Translations under genes and position numbers: made by a program
In this document: one piece after another, positions 44,986-58,400 of the stretch
How the letters are laid out: each line of letters opens with the position of its first letter
Numbering within the stretch: position 1 is the stretch's first letter
The notes under the pieces: generated by a model
Seen by the model: the letters and a program-made list of their open reading frames with translations, nothing else
Told to the model about the DNA's origin: nothing
The model's database searches: none
Assembly: GCA_024362935.1 (NCBI GenBank)
Contig: JANCRA010000178.1
Coordinates: 1-64,000 of the forward strand
Direction of reading: 5' to 3'
From: Setophaga petechia
Lineage: Eukaryota; Chordata; Aves; Passeriformes; Parulidae
DNA: 64,000 nucleotides

Positions 44986-47324
44986 TCCAAGAGGCTCTCT
45001 TTGATGGGGCAACCTGAGCCAGCAGGGATTTTTACTTTTCTTTAAATTTTTTTAATGTTTTCTTCCATTCTTTTTTTTACTATATGTAAATATAGACTGT
45101 GTTATAATAGACAGTAACTCAAGAGATTTTTTTTTGCTGTCCAGGGTCCGTAGTGGATAGGGGAAGAGGGGAAAAGGGTGCTTGTGCTCAGCCAGCTGCC
45201 CAGGCGTGCAGTGCTGCAGGGGAAATGGCCAGAAGCCCCTTGGCCTTTGGTGGTTCTGCTGAAGCCTTTGTGCTGCCCACAGAGCGGCTGGGCAGGGCCC
45301 GGAGCTGCGGGGATCCCTGCCAGGGCGGTGCCTGGAGATGGCCACAAGCCCTGTGCCAGGCAGGAAGCACCATCCGTGTCCTCCTGCCCGTGTGCTGCCG
45401 GCTGCCTTGCTGAGGGCTCCCAGGTGCCCCTGCATGGCGCTGCTCTGCAGCTGCCGTGGGGCTGCGGCGCTGCTGCCGGGCAGCTTGGCCCGGCTGGGGC
45501 AGCCCCTGAGGGGCTGCTGGGCGCTGGCAAGCCCTGAGCGATGGGCTCTCAGAGGCCACAAGCAGCCCCCTGGCAGCCGCCTTGATCCTGCCAGAGTTGA
45601 CTTGCAAGAGGGATCCCGGGCACTCTGCAGCTAACGGCATCAGTGTTGTTGGAACCCCAAATGCAGGGAGGTCTCAGATCTTTGGGCCTGGAAGCCAAAG
45701 CTTAGAATTAAACACAGGATTTGTGCTGAGACCTTGAAAAGGGCTTCCAAATTCAGGTGCTACAAGTGAGAATGTGGATTTGTAGTATAAAGCAGACACC
45801 CATAGTTAAGTGGAGGAAAGTTTAGCATTTTAGAGTTTAAGATCTAGAAAAAATAAAAGGAGTTACAACTGTAAACACCAAGTTTACACTGCAGTGCTGT
45901 AGTTTTGTGTGTCAGAACAGAATTGGCTGAGAAAGCTTACACTGTAGCACGAGTTCATGAGATGAAATACTGAAGGATTGGGTCAGAAACATAAATAAAC
46001 TTGTTGGCAATGTTTTATTGGCCAAGAAATCCTTCCAAGTTCTTGTAAGTACAAGTCTTGCGACGTTGTGAGCCATGTAATGGAGATGTGAGCCAAACTC
46101 ACCTGTCCTGTCTATGCAGAAGAGAAAGAAAAAGCAATGACATCATCTAAAAAACTCAGAGGTCCGCTCTCTAGCTCCTTCCAAATGCCTTGAAATCCCC
46201 CACAGTGGGATTTAGCTACAAATAGATGACAGGGACTCTTAGTGCTGGCTCTTTGACTCCAGAGCGGCTGCTTTAGAATCTTTCCCATAACCCTGTGTAG
46301 TTATGTGCCAGCAATGGATCATTTGAAGAAACTTTCCCAACTGACTTGCATGGAGGCTTGTTTGAAGGGTATTTGAGGAGAAAGGCTCCTGCAAGAGATC
46401 TGGGCTTTGCATTTTGGCCTAGCTGTGTCCCCTGCTGATTGTGAAGTGTGGCATCAGCAGCAGGGCTATCTGGGCTAAAAATATCACGTCACTTGCCCTT
46501 GCTCTTTTTGGCCTATAAAAGCTGGACCCACTTTCGGGGCAAATTTGGAGACCTCATCCATGGGTGGAGGGACCAGCTAGGATCTTCCCAGTTGCTGGGA
46601 ATGGTTCTCCAGGTCCCTGGTGTAAAACGGGGCTGCCCAGCAACTGCGCATCTGCAAGATGAGAAACAATTGTCTTGGTTTGAAGAGAGACGTGTCTGCT
46701 CAGGAAGGCAGAAGGCTTCTCTGAAATGGAAAATGTCAATCCCCTCCTTTCAAATGATTCTCATTTAAAAATTCAAATGCTCTCAGGGAAAGATATGGGG
46801 ATAGGACTGAGCCCGCTAAGCCGGGCGGCGTTTGCTGATGCTCTGAGCCCTTCCTAAAGATCCTGTCTGGCTGCCTTAGACACCTGGGGCCAGGGATTCC
46901 TTCCAAGCTGGGCCACTTTGGCTGGGCTGGGGGCGGCCCCAAGGCGGGAGGCAGTGTGTGCAAGGGCTCTGGGTGTCACGCTGCAGCACGGTCACTGTGC
47001 CATGGAACGGAACCTGGTCTCCAAGGCCCCTTTGTGACACGTGGGAAATAGAAGCTTGCCCGGGTGCTGGGAACAGGCAAAGGGGCGCAACGGGAGAGAG
47101 GAGTGCTGTGAGGAGCCCCCGCACAGTGCACTCGTTTTCGACTGACCCGCAGCTTTTCCACAGCGTTGGTCCGGCAGCTGAGCTCGAGGCCAGAGCACGG
47201 GACTCGGTGACCCGCGGCCTTCCGAGGCATCTGTCCTGCAGCTGCCCTCAAGGGCAGAGCGTGGGACTTGGTGCCCCGGAGCTTTCCCTAAGCATCCCTC
47301 CTGCAAGTAGCTCCAGTCAGCGGC
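44986..47324 (+). other. 3' flank of copy 5 and B-type upstream region of copy 6
   Basis: No coding exon. Poly-T-rich DNA follows the stop, then candidate polyadenylation signals (ATTAAA near 45709, AATAAA near 45851), then a B-type promoter region with a TATA-like box at 46514. A CTTTTCCACAG acceptor-like site about 165 bp before the copy 6 ATG could join a 5' untranslated exon. Confidence 0.6.
46514..46520 (+). promoter_or_regulatory. TATA-like box upstream of copy 6
   Basis: TATAAAA in GGCCTATAAAAGCTGG. A units have TCTAAAA here. Twenty-odd bases upstream, B units read ATCACGTCAC, a CRE-like sequence absent from A units. The ATG is about 810 bp downstream, so this would be the promoter only if a 5' untranslated exon is spliced on. 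Confidence 0.45.
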
Positions 47325-47502
47325 ATGGAGCAGAGACCCCTGAGTGTGCCCAAGATGGCCTGGGGGGAGGAGGAGCAGGAGGAAGAAGGCCCTGGAGCTT
47401 CCCCAGCCCAGGAGACTGAGGAGGTGGTGCCATTCCATGCACCGCAGAAGGGTGAGTGCCAGAGCTGGGCTGCAGGGCTGGAGCTGCAGCCAACTGGGCC
47501 CC

Positions 47503-47517
47503 ATGCCATGCCATGCC
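47503..47517 (+). repeat. CCATG microsatellite, intron 1 of copy 6
   Basis: Three ATGCC units, the short B-type form. Confidence 0.85.
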
Positions 47518-50500
47518 ATGCAATCCCCTGGGGAAATGCCCACGGACAGGCCGGAAGAGGGCCCAGGCAGACACCCCGCAGTGGCCGTGCTCCATCCCCT
47601 GGGCCATCCCGGGGCTCTCCCTGCCTGGGCAGCGCAGGGCTGGCCTGCGTTCTCTGGCCTCTCCCGCAGCCCCTCAGCTCTGGCTGCGCTCGCTCTTTGC
47701 CAGATGCAGCCCTGGAGCGCACACAGGAGCAGGAACCCAGCCGTGGCCGCTTCCGCGGCACAGCGCAGGTACCTGCAGCCACCCCCTCCTGGGCTGGGCC
47801 TGCTGTCCCTGCTCAGCCCAGCACCGTGTGTGCAGCACTTCACGCAACATCCCCGGCTTCCTGCCCTTCTCCTACAGTTTGTCTGCAAATTCATGAGGAG
47901 AATTCTGGAGGAAGAGAACAGCACCATGGGCACAGGGCTCAGACCCTACGCTCCCATCTTCCTAACTAAGACCAGCGCTGCCCTCCTGTGTATGCTTGTA
48001 GAGGAAGACTTTTACTATCCAAACCAAGTAAGCAGCCTGTGGGCAGGGTTTGATCCTCCCAGGAATTGCTTGGCCTCCCAAGCCACGCGTGCCGGTCCCT
48101 GTGAGCCTTTGAGGCCACTTGGCAGTGCAGTGGGAAGGGCAGCACTTCTCTGGGGAAGCTGGGGACATTGCTCCCTCTGGCAGCTTTCCAAGTCTCCCTG
48201 TGCCTTCTCCAGGTGCCCGCCATGGTGAGGTTCATCCACCAGTGGCTCGTGGCCAATGATTGTGCTGAGCACAGGCTGGACGAGGCCCTGCTGGATCTCA
48301 CGGAAGCACAGCCAGATGACACAGTCATGGCGCTCCTGCGTGTGGCCCCGTCCTGTGACAGGTATGGGGCCCAGCTGCCCAGAGGGCTCAGGCCTCCCCA
48401 GCCCATCACCCAGTAGAGCCTGGCCCAGGTATCTGACCAACAGAGACTTCCAGGGCCCTCTGGCTGCTGCCTTTCCCAGCCCTGGCACGTCAGCCCCCGA
48501 GCCTGCTGCCATGCTCCCTCCCTGCCCCTCAGGGCTCTGTCCCCACCGGCCTGGGCGGCCTGGCTGCTGCTGGCCAGGGCCAGTGGGCAGAGGCAGAACT
48601 GGCAGCCAGCTCAGCTCCCCCCGGTGCTGTGTCTGAGACCCGCCCTGAGACACAGCTCTGACCCCACAGAGCTGCCATGGCCATGTGGAAGACCATCATG
48701 GGCTCAGCCAGGACTGCGGAGCTGGCACAGATGATCCTCCTGGATGTGCTGGGGAGCTGGCCAGAGTGCAGCACGTGCACCTCCGATGGGGACAAAACGG
48801 GTGTCTTTGCCCTGGCTGTGAGTTTCTGCAACGAGCCTTTGCTGGCCCCAAGGCCGCCTCTCCAGCAGCTCTCCATCCTCCTTCCCCCACTGCCTCTCCC
48901 TGCCTCAGGCGCTGTCCTGAAACCTGGCCCGGGGGCAGCTTCAGGCCCACCAGGCCGTGTGCTCCCCCTGCCTCTCTCCGGGCCTCTCCCTGCCACGCTC
49001 GGGCCCTGCCACACGGACACCTGGGCACTGAGCGCTGTCTCGGGGGGCTTTGTCCTTTGCAGGCAACCGTGGTGATGTGGAAGATCCTCCAGGTGCCCTG
49101 TCTGCCACGGATACTGAAGGTGTATTTCCCCCGCCTCTTTGTGCATCTGCTTTTCCAAGTGTTCTTCAGCACTCTGCATATGCCAGAGGAGGTCGATACC
49201 TTCTGGAAGGGATGCCAGGAAGAGCACGGCCTTGCCACCAGCCCCAACAGGTGCTCCATCCCACTCCTCCTGTCCCTGCCACGTGGCCTGCCAAGGAGCC
49301 AGTGCTGCCAGCCTGACCTGGGCTTTGCTGTGCACACAGCTTTGCAGTGCGCACCCTGAAGTCCCTGCTGTGCCTTCTGCGCTATGAGGATGTGGTGGTG
49401 GCAATGGAACGCAGGTGTGGCTGGGACACGCTGCTCTCTCCTGACACCCACCACTTTGCCGTGGCTCTGCTGGCCAGGTGAGACCCCCTTCTCCCCACTG
49501 CCTCTGACATTTGTGCTCTGTGCCCAGGTGTCCCACACAAAGTCCCCGTGCTCATGAGCCAGAGGGCCTTGTCACTGAGGGAAGGCCAAGCACACTGGTA
49601 AAGGCTGGCAGAGGAGGGAGGCCATGAGCAACCAACTCCCAAATGGCCCAGGTCCCCTTGCTGGAAGGCTGGTGGGGAAACATGAGAACTCTGTGAGTCA
49701 CTCCTGGGAGAGGTTTGCCCCACTGGCTCAGGGTCTTGTTTCCTTTGTCCCGCCTTTAGAGAAATTTCCCATTCAGCCATACACTTTTGTTCCGGGATTG
49801 CATTCTACCTGCTCGCCCTGCTCCAAGAAGAGATGCCATACTGGGATTTCCCTGCCCTGGCATTCCTTGTGGAGGTGAGCCTCAAGGCCAGCGCTGCCTG
49901 CCTGAGCTGCCTCCCAGCTCTCTGCCCTCTCGTAGGCGCAGCTGCCAGGACGGTGCCCGTGCCCTGTGCTGCTGCCTGGGCCCAGCCCTGTGCGGCTCCA
50001 GGCTCCTGCCGGCCGGCTCCCTGTCACTGCCCTGTGCCTTTCAGGTCTTCGAGTGCCTGGACTTGAGGGAATGCAGTGACAGTGTTCTGGAGATCATGGC
50101 ACAGAACCTGCAGAGCGAGCACAGGGCCAGGCGTTACTTGGCACTCAGAGGCCTCGTAGTGCTGGGCAAGAATCCCTGCATGGTGAGAAGGGGGCAGTGG
50201 CTGAAGCCGTGCAGGCAGCGTGGGGCTGGGCAAGGCACTCGCTTGGCCTTGCCTGGGCTTGGGGCGCTGGGGCAGCTGCTCCCAGCTCTCCTGCCTCCCG
50301 CTGCAGCTGCCCCAGTGCTTCGGGACGGGCCTTTGGCCTCTGGGCCCTGCGGCAGCAGGGTGGCCTTTCACAAACTTGTGTTCCACACAGGCGGAAAAAA
50401 TGTGAAGCCTGAGTGAAAGTCTTGTGGAGCTCCTGCAAGAGGATGATAGTGACATGATCAGGATGACCATTCTTCTATTCAGATACTTGCTCCTGGATAC

Positions 50501-52176
50501 TGGTGCCCCAATACCCACACCCATCGCCCTGCAGCTGGCTGAGGCGCTCCTGCCACTCTTTGACCATGTAAGGCTCTGTGCCCACAGCCACGGCCACTGG
50601 CTGCTGCCCGGAAACTTGGTGCCCTGTGGAGGTGCAGGCCTGTGCCCTGTGGGGTCTGAAGCAGCTGATGCTGAGGTCTTTTGCCCTTCCTTTCATACAG
50701 GATGATAGCCAGGTGCAGCTGAGCTCCATGTGTGTCTTTCAAGAGATGCTGGACTTATTAACAGAAGATGGAAGAAAGGCCCTGAAGTCCCACGTGCGCC
50801 AGAGCCTGGTACCACTCTACTTGCACTGCCATGATGAGAATCAGATTGTTGCTGAGGTGAGGACTTGTGGCTGGCTGCTGCCCCCTGGGAGGGTGCTGGG
50901 CTGCCTCCTGCCCTGGCACCTTGCAGGCTGCAGCCTCCTCCAGGCTGTGGCACTGGGATGCTCCTGTGCCCTGGACTGTGGGGCCATCTGTGCCTCTCTG
51001 CTGCTCTCCAGGCCTCCCGGGAAACGCTGCATTCTGCAGCCAGGTTCCTAAGGAGGAGGGATCTCGAAAAAATGCTTCCGGTGGATCCGACATGGAAGTT
51101 TGCCGAGAGCCTGGTAAGGACTGCCAAGAATCCTCAGCCTGGAGAAAGTCCCTGAGGGCGGTGCTCAGTGTGCGGGGCTGGCAGCTGTGCCCCTGCCCGC
51201 TGCTGCAGCCAGAGGCCGCGCGGGCTCTTCTCCAGGCTCCCGCGGGCCCGAGCCGGGTGCCCATGGAGCCCCGGCAAGGCGGGGTTGCGGGCGGGCACCG
51301 CGGCTCCCCGGGCAGCAGCCGGCCCTCTGCCCCCTGCCCTCGGGAGCCCTTGGCCAGCGGCTGCTGGCCGCGCCTCAGGGCTGTGCGGCCAGGGGAGGCC
51401 GGGGCTGGGCGCAGGCAGCGCCCGGCCCAGGGGCGGAGCCGCTGAACCCTTCCCTCCGTCCGCTCTCCCCAGCTGGCAGAGGACAGGAGCAGAGCGGCCG
51501 AGCACCTGCGCCGGGCCCTGCCCTACCTGGAGAGCCCACAGGAGCCCCTGCGAGAGGCGGCCGTCAGCTTCATGGGTGAGCCCCGAGCCCGTGCTCCCTC
51601 CCCGGCCCGGCCCGGCCCGGCCCGCGGCAGTTACGCCCCAGCCCCGCCTGCTGCCCCGGCAGCGCCGGCCGGGCCCGGCGCCGCGGAGCCCCGCCTGGCC
51701 TGGCCATTGCTGCTGCCGCCCTCTGGCAGCCGCGCCCTTGGGCGGCAGCGTGCGCCAAGGGCCGGGCTGAGCCCTGCCGGGCCAGCAGCCCGTGTGGCCA
51801 CAGCGCCGGCAGCGCCGCTGGCAGGGAGCTGTGCCGCCGGCGCCGTGACAGGCTCTGTGTTCACAGGCATGGCCGGGCGGCACCTGAGGGGGCAGCGGCA
51901 AGAGCTGCAGCTGATCTGCACCGGTGAGCGAGGGCAGCGGGCTGACAGCAGGGGCTGCCGGGGGGAGCTGCAAGCCCTGCCCCGGCTGCGGAGGGCTCTG
52001 CTCCCGGGGCCAGAGCACACTGAGATTTCAGGGCCACGTGGGCCATTCCTGGCCAGGAGCATCAGGCTGATCCCCTTGCTCCCTGCTCCCTCCTGGCCGT
52101 GGCAAGAGCTGGCTGGCATGGCCCTTGCTGGGGGCTCTCCTCGGCTCCCCACAGATCCGGGATCTGACCTTGGCTC

Positions 52177-52936
52177 TGTTATCTTTGCCCATCATAAAAA
52201 ATCAAATCCCATGATAAAAAACCAAACAATATTTGAGATAGCTGCAATTTTAATTGAATAGTTTAGAAAATATATCTTGACAATATCATTTGATTAAAAA
52301 TATGGGATAATTTGGTTCCAATAATCGTGCATAAACACAGGATAACCGCGGGGTATGGAGTGCAGGGTTCTGGAGCCTTGCCACCTCACGTATGAGCTTG
52401 CCAAGTGAAGATTCCCCCTTTTATGCCATGTGTCAATGTCATCCACTCCCATTTTCAATTCATCACACTTCTACCTCTGCCCTCAACACCACCTTTACCA
52501 CCGATGCTCCACCATTTGTTTTGGTTGTCACACAAGTCTTTGGTGGGCGTCGTTTTTTTATGAAGGCATCTCTTCTTTCTATTTGTCCTTTAATTCATGT
52601 TTGGGTTACACACGCGCACCAAGCCAATACAATGTAATCCAAAACGAACATATTTCTACATTTAAAAATCAAAGCAATAAATCTCCTATAGCTAGCATTT
52701 TCCTGAGACCCAACCACATTTTTCCTTCTTTCTGTTTTTTTTAGTAACTGTTATCTCTTGCTTTTTCCTCCTGTCATGGAACACCTGCAGGGAGGGGAGG
52801 GTGGAACCCCTCCTCTCCCTTTTTTCTTGGCATTATAACTTTTACCTGTTTTATTATGATTTCCAAATATTAATTCCTGCATCAATAATGATTAATGTTT
52901 CAATTTTGTCAGCACCAATCATACCTACTTACCACA
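52177..52936. mobile_element. Solo-LTR-like insertion in intron 14 of copy 6
   Basis: Same 760 bp insert, boundaries and GCTC flanks as in copy 5; no difference seen. It was copied with the unit rather than inserted again. Confidence 0.7.
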
Positions 52937-53158
52937 GCTCTGTTCCTCTCTCTTGCAGCCCTCGAAAGCCTGACGGAGGACATGAGCAGTGCTGTGTCAG
53001 AGCTGGCATTTCAAACACTGCATGTCCTCCGAGCAACAGCGAGTAGGCGATATTCCATCTTCCAGAGGCTGCACGATCAGCTGCGCAGGGCGTGGATGAC
53101 TTGGCCTCGTCTGTCACGGCTCGGCTGGCTGCACTGCACGAGCTCGGAGGAGAGCTAA

Positions 53159-55497
53159 TCCAAGAGGCTCTCTTTGATGGGGCAACCTGAGCCAGCAGGG
53201 ATTTTTACTTTTCTTTAAATTTTTTTAATGTTTTCTTCCATTCTTTTTTTTACTATATGTAAATATAGACTGTGTTATAATAGACAGTAACTCAAGAGAT
53301 TTTTTTTTGCTGTCCAGGGTCCGTAGTGGATAGGGGAAGAGGGGAAAAGGGTGCTTGTGCTCAGCCAGCTGCCCAGGCGTGCAGTGCTGCAGGGGAAATG
53401 GCCAGAAGCCCCTTGGCCTTTGGTGGTTCTGCTGAAGCCTTTGTGCTGCCCACAGAGCGGCTGGGCAGGGCCCGGAGCTGCGGGGATCCCTGCCAGGGCG
53501 GTGCCTGGAGATGGCCACAAGCCCTGTGCCAGGCAGGAAGCACCATCCGTGTCCTCCTGCCCGTGTGCTGCCGGCTGCCTTGCTGAGGGCTCCCAGGTGC
53601 CCCTGCATGGCGCTGCTCTGCAGCTGCCGTGGGGCTGCGGCGCTGCTGCCGGGCAGCTTGGCCCGGCTGGGGCAGCCCCTGAGGGGCTGCTGGGCGCTGG
53701 CAAGCCCTGAGCGATGGGCTCTCAGAGGCCACAAGCAGCCCCCTGGCAGCCGCCTTGATCCTGCCAGAGTTGACTTGCAAGAGGGATCCCGGGCACTCTG
53801 CAGCTAACGGCATCAGTGTTGTTGGAACCCCAAATGCAGGGAGGTCTCAGATCTTTGGGCCTGGAAGCCAAAGCTTAGAATTAAACACAGGATTTGTGCT
53901 GAGACCTTGAAAAGGGCTTCCAAATTCAGGTGCTACAAGTGAGAATGTGGATTTGTAGTATAAAGCAGACACCCATAGTTAAGTGGAGGAAAGTTTAGCA
54001 TTTTAGAGTTTAAGATCTAGAAAAAATAAAAGGAGTTACAACTGTAAACACCAAGTTTACACTGCAGTGCTGTAGTTTTGTGTGTCAGAACAGAATTGGC
54101 TGAGAAAGCTTACACTGTAGCACGAGTTCATGAGATGAAATACTGAAGGATTGGGTCAGAAACATAAATAAACTTGTTGGCAATGTTTTATTGGCCAAGA
54201 AATCCTTCCAAGTTCTTGTAAGTACAAGTCTTGCGACGTTGTGAGCCATGTAATGGAGATGTGAGCCAAACTCACCTGTCCTGTCTATGCAGAAGAGAAA
54301 GAAAAAGCAATGACATCATCTAAAAAACTCAGAGGTCCGCTCTCTAGCTCCTTCCAAATGCCTTGAAATCCCCCACAGTGGGATTTAGCTACAAATAGAT
54401 GACAGGGACTCTTAGTGCTGGCTCTTTGACTCCAGAGCGGCTGCTTTAGAATCTTTCCCATAACCCTGTGTAGTTATGTGCCAGCAATGGATCATTTGAA
54501 GAAACTTTCCCAACTGACTTGCATGGAGGCTTGTTTGAAGGGTATTTGAGGAGAAAGGCTCCTGCAAGAGATCTGGGCTTTGCATTTTGGCCTAGCTGTG
54601 TCCCCTGCTGATTGTGAAGTGTGGCATCAGCAGCAGGGCTATCTGGGCTAAAAATATCACGTCACTTGCCCTTGCTCTTTTTGGCCTATAAAAGCTGGAC
54701 CCACTTTCGGGGCAAATTTGGAGACCTCATCCATGGGTGGAGGGACCAGCTAGGATCTTCCCAGTTGCTGGGAATGGTTCTCCAGGTCCCTGGTGTAAAA
54801 CGGGGCTGCCCAGCAACTGCGCATCTGCAAGATGAGAAACAATTGTCTTGGTTTGAAGAGAGACGTGTCTGCTCAGGAAGGCAGAAGGCTTCTCTGAAAT
54901 GGAAAATGTCAATCCCCTCCTTTCAAATGATTCTCATTTAAAAATTCAAATGCTCTCAGGGAAAGATATGGGGATAGGACTGAGCCCGCTAAGCCGGGCG
55001 GCGTTTGCTGATGCTCTGAGCCCTTCCTAAAGATCCTGTCTGGCTGCCTTAGACACCTGGGGCCAGGGATTCCTTCCAAGCTGGGCCACTTTGGCTGGGC
55101 TGGGGGCGGCCCCAAGGCGGGAGGCAGTGTGTGCAAGGGCTCTGGGTGTCACGCTGCAGCACGGTCACTGTGCCATGGAACGGAACCTGGTCTCCAAGGC
55201 CCCTTTGTGACACGTGGGAAATAGAAGCTTGCCCGGGTGCTGGGAACAGGCAAAGGGGCGCAACGGGAGAGAGGAGTGCTGTGAGGAGCCCCCGCACAGT
55301 GCACTCGTTTTCGACTGACCCGCAGCTTTTCCACAGCGTTGGTCCGGCAGCTGAGCTCGAGGCCAGAGCACGGGACTCGGTGACCCGCGGCCTTCCGAGG
55401 CATCTGTCCTGCAGCTGCCCTCAAGGGCAGAGCGTGGGACTTGGTGCCCCGGAGCTTTCCCTAAGCATCCCTCCTGCAAGTAGCTCCAGTCAGCGGC
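53159..55497 (+). other. 3' flank of copy 6 and B-type upstream region of copy 7
   Basis: No coding exon. Same content as 44986-47324: T-rich tract, late polyadenylation signals and B-type promoter region. Confidence 0.6.
54687..54693 (+). promoter_or_regulatory. TATA-like box upstream of copy 7
   Basis: TATAAAA with the same B-type surroundings as at 46514, including the CRE-like ATCACGTCAC just upstream. Confidence 0.45.
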
Positions 55498-58400
55498 ATG
55501 GAGCAGAGACCCCTGAGTGTGCCCAAGATGGCCTGGGGGGAGGAGGAGCAGGAGGAAGAAGGCCCTGGAGCTTCCCCAGCCCAGGAGACTGAGGAGGTGG
55601 TGCCATTCCATGCACCGCAGAAGGGTGAGTGCCAGAGCTGGGCTGCAGGGCTGGAGCTGCAGCCAACTGGGCCCCATGCCATGCCATGCCATGCAATCCC
55701 CTGGGGAAATGCCCACGGACAGGCCGGAAGAGGGCCCAGGCAGACACCCCGCAGTGGCCGTGCTCCATCCCCTGGGCCATCCCGGGGCTCTCCCTGCCTG
55801 GGCAGCGCAGGGCTGGCCTGCGTTCTCTGGCCTCTCCCGCAGCCCCTCAGCTCTGGCTGCGCTCGCTCTTTGCCAGATGCAGCCCTGGAGCGCACACAGG
55901 AGCAGGAACCCAGCCGTGGCCGCTTCCGCGGCACAGCGCAGGTACCTGCAGCCACCCCCTCCTGGGCTGGGCCTGCTGTCCCTGCTCAGCCCAGCACCGT
56001 GTGTGCAGCACTTCACGCAACATCCCCGGCTTCCTGCCCTTCTCCTACAGTTTGTCTGCAAATTCATGAGGAGAATTCTGGAGGAAGAGAACAGCACCAT
56101 GGGCACAGGGCTCAGACCCTACGCTCCCATCTTCCTAACTAAGACCAGCGCTGCCCTCCTGTGTATGCTTGTAGAGGAAGACTTTTACTATCCAAACCAA
56201 GTAAGCAGCCTGTGGGCAGGGTTTGATCCTCCCAGGAATTGCTTGGCCTCCCAAGCCACGCGTGCCGGTCCCTGTGAGCCTTTGAGGCCACTTGGCAGTG
56301 CAGTGGGAAGGGCAGCACTTCTCTGGGGAAGCTGGGGACATTGCTCCCTCTGGCAGCTTTCCAAGTCTCCCTGTGCCTTCTCCAGGTGCCCGCCATGGTG
56401 AGGTTCATCCACCAGTGGCTCGTGGCCAATGATTGTGCTGAGCACAGGCTGGACGAGGCCCTGCTGGATCTCACGGAAGCACAGCCAGATGACACAGTCA
56501 TGGCGCTCCTGCGTGTGGCCCCGTCCTGTGACAGGTATGGGGCCCAGCTGCCCAGAGGGCTCAGGCCTCCCCAGCCCATCACCCAGTAGAGCCTGGCCCA
56601 GGTATCTGACCAACAGAGACTTCCAGGGCCCTCTGGCTGCTGCCTTTCCCAGCCCTGGCACGTCAGCCCCCGAGCCTGCTGCCATGCTCCCTCCCTGCCC
56701 CTCAGGGCTCTGTCCCCACCGGCCTGGGCGGCCTGGCTGCTGCTGGCCAGGGCCAGTGGGCAGAGGCAGAACTGGCAGCCAGCTCAGCTCCCCCCGGTGC
56801 TGTGTCTGAGACCCGCCCTGAGACACAGCTCTGACCCCACAGAGCTGCCATGGCCATGTGGAAGACCATCATGGGCTCAGCCAGGACTGCGGAGCTGGCA
56901 CAGATGATCCTCCTGGATGTGCTGGGGAGCTGGCCAGAGTGCAGCACGTGCACCTCCGATGGGGACAAAACGGGTGTCTTTGCCCTGGCTGTGAGTTTCT
57001 GCAACGAGCCTTTGCTGGCCCCAAGGCCGCCTCTCCAGCAGCTCTCCATCCTCCTTCCCCCACTGCCTCTCCCTGCCTCAGGCGCTGGCCTGAAACCTGG
57101 CCCGGGGGCAGCTTCAGGCCCACCAGGCCGTGTGCTCCCCCTGCCTCTCTCCGGGCCTCTCCCTGCCACGCTCGCGCCCTGCCACACGGACACCTGGGCA
57201 CTGAGCGCTGTCTCGGGGGGCTTTGTCCTTTGCAGGCAACCGTGGTGATGTGGAAGATCCTCCAGGTGCCCTGTCTGCCACGGATACTGAAGGTGTATTT
57301 CCCCCGCCTCTTTGTGCATCTGCTTTTCCAAGTGTTCTTCAGCACTCTGCATATGCCAGAGGAGGTCGATACCTTCTGGAAGGGATGCCAGGAAGAGCAT
57401 GGCCTTGCCACCAGCCCCGACAGGTGCTCCATCCCACTCCTCCTGTCCCTGCCACGTGGCCTGCCAAGGAGCCAGTGCTGCCAGCCTGACCTGGGCTTTG
57501 CTGTGCACACAGCTTTGCAGTGCGCACCCTGAAGTCCCTGCTGTGCCTTCTGCGCTGTGAGGATGTGGTGGTGGCAATGGAACGCAGGTGTGGCTGGGAC
57601 ACGCTGCTCTCTCCTGACACCCACCACTTTGCCGTGGCTCTGCTGGCCAGGTGAGACCCCCTTCTCCCCACTGCCTCTGACATTTGTGCTCTGTGCCCAG
57701 GTGTCCCACAAAGTCCCCGTGCTTATCAGCCAGAGGGCCTTGTCACTGAGGGAAAGCCAAACACACTGGAAAAGGCTGGGAGAGGAGGGAGGCCATGAGC
57801 AACCAACTCCCAAATGGCCCAGGTCCCCTTGCTGGAAGGCTGGTGGGGAAACATGAGAACTCTGTGAGTCACTCCTGGGAGAGGTTTGCCCCACTGGCTC
57901 AGGGTCTTGTTTCCTTTGTCCCGCCTTTAGAGAAATTTCCCATTCAGCCATACACTTTTGTTCCGGGATTGCATTCTACCTGCTCGCCCTGCTCCAAGAA
58001 GAGATGCCATACTGGGATTTCCCTGCCCTGGCATTCCTTGTGGAGGTGAGCCTCAAGGCCAGCGCTGCCTGCCTGAGCTGCCTCCCAGCTCTCTGCCCTC
58101 TCGTAGGCGCAGCTGCCAGGACGGTGCCCGTGCCCTGTGCTGCTGCCTGGGCCCAGCCCTGTGCGGCTCCGGGCTCCTGCCGGCCGGCTCCCTGTCACTG
58201 CCATGTGCCTTTCAGGTCCTCGAGTGCCTGGATTTGAGGGAATGCAGTGACAGTGTTCTGGAGATCATGGCACAGAACCTGCAGAGCGAGCACAGGGCCA
58301 GGCGTTACTTGGCACTCAGAGGCCTCGTAGTGCTGGGCAAGAATCCCTGCATGGTGAGAAGGGGGCAGTGGCTGAAGCCGTGCAGGCAGCGTGGGGCTGG

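Larger units (their letters stand above)
47325..53158 (+). pseudogene. MROH-like gene copy 6, B-type, nonsense in exon 10
   Basis: Exons: 47325-47451, 47704-47768, 47878-48027, 48213-48361, 48670-48817, 49063-49250, 49340-49477, 49760-49874, 50045-50182, 50391-50567, 50701-50856, 51012-51113, 51473-51575, 51867-51923, 52959-53158. It is fully B-type: short CCATG tract, Asn for Thr at the end of exon 3 (YYPNQ), Cys for Arg in exon 5, and the insert in intron 14. TGA at 50403-50405 in exon 10 ends the frame after 410 codons, exactly as in copy 5. From exon 8 through the next exon 1 I see no difference from copy 5, so one of the two arose by very recent duplication or conversion. Confidence 0.78.
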
